A stretch of DNA of 11,018 nt from an uncultured Lachnospiraceae bacterium (GTDB lineage Bacteria > Bacillota > Clostridia > Lachnospirales > Lachnospiraceae): contig CAJUID010000056.1 in NCBI GenBank assembly GCA_910585905.1, positions 1-11,018 of the forward strand, given 5' to 3'. This document shows positions 7,104 to 11,018 of this stretch, one piece after another. Positions within the stretch are counted from its first letter, which is position 1. Each line of letters begins with the position of its first letter. The notes below the pieces were generated by a model. It was not told the origin of the DNA, searched no databases, and saw only the letters and a list, made by a program, of their open reading frames with translations. Both the position numbers and the translations under genes were made by a program.

Positions 7104-8539
7104 TCGAATCCTCCATATTGTATTTTTCCTTCTGGAACAACAACACTGACAAAGTCACCAATATTCCAGAGCCACTCATCATTTACATAATAATCTATAT
7201 CATTTTTACTTCGTACCGTATAACTATAATGGTCGCCTTTGTAAATAATCGAAACAATCTTTCCCTGTACCAACCCTTCCTCCGGGTCATCACTTAAACT
7301 GGCGTCCTTAGATTCAAATGAAATTTCCATCTGGACACCCGCTATCTTTATCTCCCTGCCCTCTTTTGAATATAACTTATTGTCCGAAACAAAAGAATTT
7401 GGATACAGCCTGGACAAATCCGGTTCTAACACACCATCCGCCAGATGGATTTTTAATTCCTCGTCAAATATGCCCTCATAGTGGTTCTTCGTCATATCAT
7501 ACGGCATAATATGGATAACAGAAGGGCGTAACACAATCCCGGCAGCCTGTCCTTTTGGCAAAGATGCCTGGTGCTGCGCCACAATCTCATAATTATCACT
7601 CTGTACCGTAATCTCATGAAAATTCCCTTTAAAAACAGAAGAGATTACCTCCCCCTGTATCTTTCCTGCCGACGGTTCCGTCAATGTAACATTTTCCGGG
7701 CGGATTACCGCGTCTACCTTCGTCCCCACCGGATAATCGTCCACACAGTCAAACTCGGCGTCACAAAATGTCACTCTTCGCTCGCCCGTCATGAAACCAT
7801 TAAAAATATTACTCTCGCCGATAAAATCCGCTACAAATGGATTTTTCGGTTTTTTATAAATTTCTTCTGGAGTCCCCGCATGCTGGATTTTGCCGTGTGC
7901 AATTACCACGATCTTGTCCGACATTGTAAGCGCTTCCTCCTGGTCATGAGTGACATAAATAAATGTAATACCTAATTGTTCATGCATCTGCTTTAACTCA
8001 AGCTGCATTTCCTTCCGCATCTTATAATCCAACGCCCCAAGGGGTTCATCCAATAGTAAAATTTCCGGTTCATTCACAATTGCCCTGGCGATTGCGACAC
8101 GCTGCTGCTGTCCGCCTGACAGCGTTGTAACCCTGCGCTTCTCAAATCCCTCCAAATCGACAATCTCCAAAACCCGCCCTACCTTTTCACGGATATCCTT
8201 TGCCGGAAGCTTTTTTAACTTTAGCCCGAACGCAATATTATCATAGATATTTAAATAAGGAAATAATGCATATTTTTGAAACACTGTATTAATCGGCCTT
8301 TTATTTGGGGGAAGTTTACTGATGTCATGCCCATTTAAAAGAATCTGCCCTGACGTAGGGATTTCAAACCCGCCAATCATGCGTAGAATTGTTGTTTTCC
8401 CACAGCCGGAAGGACCAAGAAACGTAACAAACTCCCCTTTCCTGACCCCTAGGTTGAAATCATCAATTACTGATACATCCTTATCATAACTTTTCCCTAT
8501 ATTCCTTAATTCAATTATATTTTCTTCTTTCCCTATCAT
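7100..8539 (-). CDS. potA: Polyamine-type ABC transporter ATP-binding protein, PotA, with extended C-terminus
   Basis: This ATPase energises uptake. Numbering from the ATG at 8539 (479 aa), the ABC core is complete: Walker A GPSGCGKT 42-49, Q-loop Gln88, signature LSGGQ 140-144, Walker B ILLLDEP 160-166, H-loop His198. A first TOBE region spans about 278-345 (RPENV, then GKIQGEVISSVFKG). Typical PotA proteins end near 350-380 aa. This one continues through a linker to a second, similar TOBE-like unit at about 422-470 (GLVQGKIVSIIYKGDH). The start is uncertain. ATG 8539 has GAGGTG upstream and fits the family N-terminus. An in-frame ATG at 8605 with AAGGAA upstream would add 22 hydrophobic residues that are not family-like. 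It is first in the overlapping potABCD set and has its own promoter. Confidence 0.93.
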   Translation of the reverse strand: MIGKEENIIELRNIGKSYDKDVSVIDDFNLGVRKGEFVTFLGPSGCGKTTILRMIGGFEIPTSGQILLNGHDISKLPPNKRPINTVFQKYALFPYLNIYDNIAFGLKLKKLPAKDIREKVGRVLEIVDLEGFEKRRVTTLSGGQQQRVAIARAIVNEPEILLLDEPLGALDYKMRKEMQLELKQMHEQLGITFIYVTHDQEEALTMSDKIVVIAHGKIQHAGTPEEIYKKPKNPFVADFIGESNIFNGFMTGERRVTFCDAEFDCVDDYPVGTKVDAVIRPENVTLTEPSAGKIQGEVISSVFKGNFHEITVQSDNYEIVAQHQASLPKGQAAGIVLRPSVIHIMPYDMTKNHYEGIFDEELKIHLADGVLEPDLSRLYPNSFVSDNKLYSKEGREIKIAGVQMEISFESKDASLSDDPEEGLVQGKIVSIIYKGDHYSYTVRSKNDIDYYVNDEWLWNIGDFVSVVVPEGKIQYGGFD

Positions 8540-8640
8540 CAAAACATACACCTCATGTCCAAAAATATAGCAAACAAAAAGGGACATAACCTGACATCGT
8601 TTCATGTCGATTACGTTCCTTTCCCGTTGACCCTATATAA

Positions 8641-8669
8641 TTTATACCCTAGTATCCTGTCAAAGTCAA
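8641..8669 (-). promoter_or_regulatory. Sigma-A promoter of the potABCD operon
   Basis: On the minus strand, TTGACT (8669-8664) and TATAAA (8646-8641) are 5/6 matches with 17-bp spacing. Transcription would start near 8634, giving a leader of about 95 nt to the ATG at 8539. The -35 begins 9 bp after the ibrB stop codon. A short GTCAA element (near 8631-8627) mirrors the TTGAC of the -35 and could be part of an operator. Confidence 0.75.
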
Positions 8670-8678
8670 TACATATTT

Positions 8679-9203
8679 TTAGTCCTCTTCCTCCACTGGC
8701 TTCCATGCCTGGCCAAACTCTACATCTCTAAAAAGAACCGTCAGTCCCGTTATTTGTTTTAGACGCAATATCTCATCCTTATCCATTCCAAGATGCCTTG
8801 CAATCCATGCATCTGACCTGCCAATCTCATGAAGTTCATTAATAATATTGCTCATCAAATCCACATTATGGCTTCCCCTCGCCCGGTTGTGACGTATCGT
8901 ACTTGCCATGCGTTCATCAATCGGCTTATCAATAACCGTAACCGGGAGCATTCCTTTCTCCCTTTCAAAAATATCCTTATAATCTAACATAATACGGTAT
9001 CGGTGAAATCCATCTACAATAATATACTTATCATTTTCTGCCGAATAATAACAGACAATCGGCATAGTGTAACCATCCTCCTTAATGCTGTCATAAAGCA
9101 GCTTCATTTCAGGCGGCGCTACAGAATTTGGATTGTATGAATTAGGTTCTATCTTTTCTATAGGTACTGCAACTACGTTGTATACCGGACTTAAACAGGC
9201 CAT
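8679..9203 (-). CDS. ibrB: IbrB-like protein with ParB/sulfiredoxin-fold nucleotide-binding domain
   Basis: This 174-aa cytoplasmic protein has a ParB-like N-terminal domain at about 10-115. It contains PIEKIEPNSYNPN, the core motif VDGFHRYR (DGFHR at 64-68) and a second basic motif RHNRARGSH at 104-112. The ParB/Srx fold in known relatives binds or hydrolyses nucleotides (CTP in ParB, ATP/ADP in sulfiredoxin and SerK). Here DGxHR replaces the chromosomal ParB GERR motif. A helix-turn-helix-like stretch (GRSDAWIARHLGMDKDEIL) follows at about 132-152, so DNA binding is possible. It is too short and differently placed to be a chromosome-partitioning ParB. The start ATG overlaps the ibrA TAA by 1 nt (TAATG), with AAAGGAG upstream. 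In E. coli, IbrB works with IbrA in activating eib genes; the activity in this organism is unknown. Confidence 0.85.
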   Translation of the reverse strand: MACLSPVYNVVAVPIEKIEPNSYNPNSVAPPEMKLLYDSIKEDGYTMPIVCYYSAENDKYIIVDGFHRYRIMLDYKDIFEREKGMLPVTVIDKPIDERMASTIRHNRARGSHNVDLMSNIINELHEIGRSDAWIARHLGMDKDEILRLKQITGLTVLFRDVEFGQAWKPVEEED

Positions 9204-10525
9204 TAACTAATCTCCTTTAATGTTTTGTACTTTCCTTTGATGGCATCAATGCGTTTTTGCTGCTCTCTTGTTAACCCAAATCCCATAAAACGGCAGATAT
9301 GGTCATTCTTTAAAATGCAGTAACACATCCTTTTCCAGCTTGGTATATCCTTTGTTGACTTAATATCATCCGTATCATCTGGAATCTTACTTGTAAAAAT
9401 AATCCTAGACTTTTTATTTAATGTGTAATTAGAAACACCATTTCTCTTTATCTGATAACCATGTGCAAGAAGCTCCTCAATCGTTTCCTCATCTAATCCC
9501 CCGCCAGTCCTGTGCCAGAATTTAATAGAAGAATTAAACTTTTTCACGTAATTGTTTCGCAGACGGACAGGGAGCGTGTCTAAAAGAAACCTTGTATATG
9601 ATTCCCATGTATGGCCTTCTGGAAGCGTAATGTTGCGATAACCCATTGCTTTTGACCTCGCATAGATACAGGCAAAATTTGCGCCTTGTACCCTTCCAAC
9701 AAGCTTCGCCCACATTTCGGGGTCAATCACCCGATACAAGTTCAGACTATCTTTTGCATAATCATTAAAAGGCGACGATACCCGCATCTGTGACACATTG
9801 AGTCCTGCCATATAATATAAATCATAAATATGGTTGTAGTCATAACCATATAGAAAATTGGCATGCCATACATCATTTAACGACCAGTCATAAAGAGGGG
9901 AGGCACACCACACATCCTTAAATTGCTTGCTAATCCAACATTCATTTTTATAACCGTTCTTTTTGTTCAAAAATCCACTGTATCGGTGCATAGACTCATC
10001 TGCGCGCAGACCTAAAAGGCAGACTGTCTTTTTCCTATTGTGGACTTGTTTATACCATCTTCCAAATTGCTTTGCCAAATCCTCTTGATGCATGCGGTAT
10101 TTATACGTGGCAATTGGATTATTCTGCATATTAATCACATATTTATGCTTTGGCATTGGACGCACCCATGCCTCCTCCTTTGTATCATCCCAAGGATACC
10201 AAAACATTTCATAGCTGCTTAACGCAGTGCGGGTAGCCATCGGCAAACAGACCCAATATGGCTCCACATCTTTTTCTATTCTTTGAAAAGTCCTCTCCAC
10301 ATATTCTGTTGTAACACTATATTGCGCTTCAAAGTCCTGATGAAATACCCCGATTCTTTTGTCAGGATAATACTTCTTTTGATAATCCAATACCAGATTC
10401 AGAAGCAGGCCACTGTCTTTTCCGCCTGAAAAAGATACATAGATATTGTCAAATTCCTTAAAAATCAGTTCCAGTCTCTCCTGTAAAGCATCCATAACAT
10501 TCTGCTCTACATATTTTCGAATCAT
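9203..10525 (-). CDS. ibrA: IbrA-like PP-loop ATP-pyrophosphatase / PAPS-reductase-family protein (DUF3440 type)
   Basis: This 440-aa protein is related to phosphoadenosine-phosphosulfate reductases but is much longer. The PP-loop is SFSGGKDSG at 31-39, which binds ATP and releases pyrophosphate in this superfamily. The second family landmark GLRADES is at 172-178. The rest, with many Trp, Tyr and Arg residues (about 190-340) and a basic C-terminus, fits the DUF3440/IbrA extension. No ECGIH-type catalytic cysteine motif of true PAPS reductases is visible, so assimilatory sulfate reduction is unlikely. The start at 10525 has GGGGGG 7 nt upstream and a promoter ending at 10569. A longer reading from a TTG at 10648 would place the promoter inside the gene and is rejected. 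The protein is coupled to ibrB by a 1-nt overlap. It may activate a substrate by adenylation in partnership with IbrB; this is inference. Confidence 0.88.
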   Translation of the reverse strand: MIRKYVEQNVMDALQERLELIFKEFDNIYVSFSGGKDSGLLLNLVLDYQKKYYPDKRIGVFHQDFEAQYSVTTEYVERTFQRIEKDVEPYWVCLPMATRTALSSYEMFWYPWDDTKEEAWVRPMPKHKYVINMQNNPIATYKYRMHQEDLAKQFGRWYKQVHNRKKTVCLLGLRADESMHRYSGFLNKKNGYKNECWISKQFKDVWCASPLYDWSLNDVWHANFLYGYDYNHIYDLYYMAGLNVSQMRVSSPFNDYAKDSLNLYRVIDPEMWAKLVGRVQGANFACIYARSKAMGYRNITLPEGHTWESYTRFLLDTLPVRLRNNYVKKFNSSIKFWHRTGGGLDEETIEELLAHGYQIKRNGVSNYTLNKKSRIIFTSKIPDDTDDIKSTKDIPSWKRMCYCILKNDHICRFMGFGLTREQQKRIDAIKGKYKTLKEIS

Positions 10526-10568
10526 TTTCCATCCCCCCAAATATGACAAAATCTTACATTTATTTCCA

Positions 10569-10597
10569 AATATACCATATTTTTCCAGTTTTTTCAA
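10569..10597 (-). promoter_or_regulatory. Sigma-A promoter of ibrAB
   Basis: On the minus strand, TTGAAA (10597-10592) and TATATT (10574-10569) are both 5/6 matches with exactly 17-bp spacing. Transcription would start near 10562, about 37 nt before the ATG at 10525. This supports the shorter ibrA start. Confidence 0.72.
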
Positions 10598-10610
10598 CAG
10601 CGCTGCTTGT

Positions 10611-10628
10611 TTGACTTTTCCTTGACTT
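10611..10628 (-). repeat. Tandem AAGTCAA repeats just upstream of the ibrA promoter
   Basis: AAGTCAA occurs twice on the minus strand (10628-10622 and 10617-10611). The copies are 11 bp apart, about one helical turn, and end 13 bp before the -35. This is the position typical of an activator site. No regulator is identified. Confidence 0.35.
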
Positions 10629-10683
10629 AAGATTTCTACATTTATCAAAAGTATAAAAGCATGATTGTCCAGAACAACAACCC

Positions 10684-10720
10684 TCCTCTAAAATGCCCTT
10701 TCTGGGGGTTTTAGGCAGGA
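10684..10720. repeat. Imperfect hairpin in the divergent region
   Basis: TCCT, CTAAAA and CCC pair with GGG, TTTTAG and AGGA around a TTTCT loop, with a small internal mismatch and a 2-nt bulge. It is not followed by a T run on either strand and neither flanking gene reads toward it. It is therefore more likely a regulatory or residual element than a terminator. Confidence 0.4.
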
Positions 10721-10755
10721 TAAAAAATATCTGGAAAAAAAATTCAAAAAAAGTG

Positions 10756-10784
10756 TTGACATTATGAAAAAACTGTAATATAAT
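10756..10784 (+). promoter_or_regulatory. Perfect-consensus promoter for the tRNA operon
   Basis: TTGACA (10756-10761) and TATAAT (10779-10784) are both exact consensus with 17-bp spacing. A-rich runs at about 10721-10752 directly upstream resemble an UP element. This is what is expected for a strongly expressed stable-RNA operon. Confidence 0.92.
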
Positions 10785-10832
10785 TCTACTTGCGTCGCAG
10801 ATGAGAGACGAATGAAGAGCACTAGCTCGATT

Positions 10833-10907
10833 CGGGGTGTGGCTCAGTTTGGCTAGAGTACCTGATTTGGGATCAGGGGGTCGCAGGTTCGAATCCTGTC
10901 ACCCCGA
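10833..10907 (+). tRNA. tRNA-Pro (anticodon TGG)
   Basis: This 75-nt cloverleaf has acceptor CGGGGTG/CACCCCG with discriminator A. The anticodon stem CCTGA/TCAGG encloses loop TTTGGGA, with TGG at 10868-10870. The T-stem GCAGG/CCTGT encloses TTCGAAT. The CCA end is not encoded, since ACTAGCG follows the acceptor, and must be added by CCA-adding enzyme. It is the first gene after the promoter. Confidence 0.96.
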
Positions 10908-10967
10908 CTAGCGACGTTAATTAAATAGAGAGAAGCAAGTTACTTGAGGCTTCGGATTTTAAGTTAT

Positions 10968-11018
10968 GCGGGTGTAGTTCAATGGTAGAACACCAGCCTT
11001 CCAAGCTGGATACGTGGG
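10968..11018 (+). tRNA. tRNA-Gly (anticodon TCC), 3' end cut by the window
   Basis: It begins GCGGGTGTAGTTCAATGGTAG, typical of bacterial tRNA-Gly. The anticodon stem CCAGC/GCTGG holds loop CTTCCAA, with TCC at 11000-11002. The T-arm and 3' acceptor strand lie beyond the window. It follows tRNA-Pro by 60 nt with no promoter between them, so the two are probably co-transcribed. Confidence 0.95.

Larger units (their letters stand above)
10526..10832. other. Divergent intergenic region between ibrA and the tRNA genes
   Basis: This 307-bp AT-rich stretch holds no credible protein-coding gene. It contains the ibrA leader and promoter, the tandem AAGTCAA repeats, an imperfect hairpin (10684-10720), A-tracts and the tRNA promoter. 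A 17-codon frame starting at 10661 has no ribosome binding site. Confidence 0.8.

Noticed and set aside
8679..9203. Chromosome-partitioning ParB
   Set aside because: Too short, no ParA partner, and DGFHR instead of the GERR motif; the IbrB type fits better.
8679..10525. Mobile island inserted at the tRNA-Pro gene
   Set aside because: No integrase, no duplicated tRNA 3' end and no att-like repeat were seen; the tRNA genes point away from ibrA.
9203..10525. Assimilatory PAPS reductase (CysH)
   Set aside because: Much longer than CysH, lacks the C-terminal catalytic Cys motif and has no sulfur-assimilation neighbours.
10526..10648. Longer IbrA reading starting at a TTG at 10648 (41 extra residues)
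   Set aside because: It would contain the ibrA promoter and lacks a ribosome binding site; the ATG at 10525 has a G-rich site at good spacing.
10661..10714. 17-codon plus-strand ORF in the divergent spacer
   Set aside because: No ribosome binding site and no promoter placed to serve it; it ends within the hairpin.

Overview
The window reads as chromosomal DNA from a low-to-moderate GC Firmicute. A member of the Lachnospiraceae or a related clostridial gut lineage is the best guess. This rests on AGGAGG-type ribosome binding sites, near-consensus sigma-A promoters, an AT-rich base composition, the helical style of the chemoreceptor signalling domain, a DUF3737 protein, and tRNA genes without an encoded CCA (visible for tRNA-Pro). 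The taxonomic call is inference. No transposase, integrase, CRISPR array or plasmid function was seen.

Layout. Positions 1-91 hold nothing I can assign. A Cof-type HAD phosphatase gene lies on the minus strand (92-889). It is divergent from a plus-strand methyl-accepting chemotaxis protein gene (1174-2916), which has its own promoter and a leader of about 130 nt containing palindromes and a possible 17-codon ORF. A perfect 18-bp hairpin (2948-2995) separates the chemoreceptor from a convergent DUF3737 beta-helix gene (3032-3883, minus). Then, still on the minus strand and read from high to low coordinates, come ibrA-ibrB (10525 to 8679) and potA-potB-potC-potD (8539 to 4109). The right end has a perfect-consensus promoter reading rightward into tRNA-Pro(TGG) and tRNA-Gly(TCC), the latter cut by the window edge.

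How the genes work together. PotA (ATPase), PotB and PotC (permeases) and PotD (lipoprotein receptor) form a complete ABC importer of the spermidine/putrescine class. Its four genes overlap by 1-4 nt and look translationally coupled. PotA carries about 130 extra C-terminal residues with a second TOBE-like repeat. PotD has no ATG, GTG or TTG start at the expected place: a good Shine-Dalgarno sequence points to an ATA codon overlapping the potC stop.

IbrA (PP-loop ATP-pyrophosphatase/PAPS-reductase-like) and IbrB (ParB-like fold) overlap by 1 nt and form a two-gene cassette of poorly understood function. It is related by name and architecture to the E. coli immunoglobulin-binding regulator pair. 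The pot promoter begins only 9 bp after the ibrB stop with no visible terminator, so readthrough from ibrAB into pot is possible.

The most unusual points are the ATA start of potD, the IbrA-IbrB cassette joined to a transporter operon, and the duplicated TOBE region of PotA.
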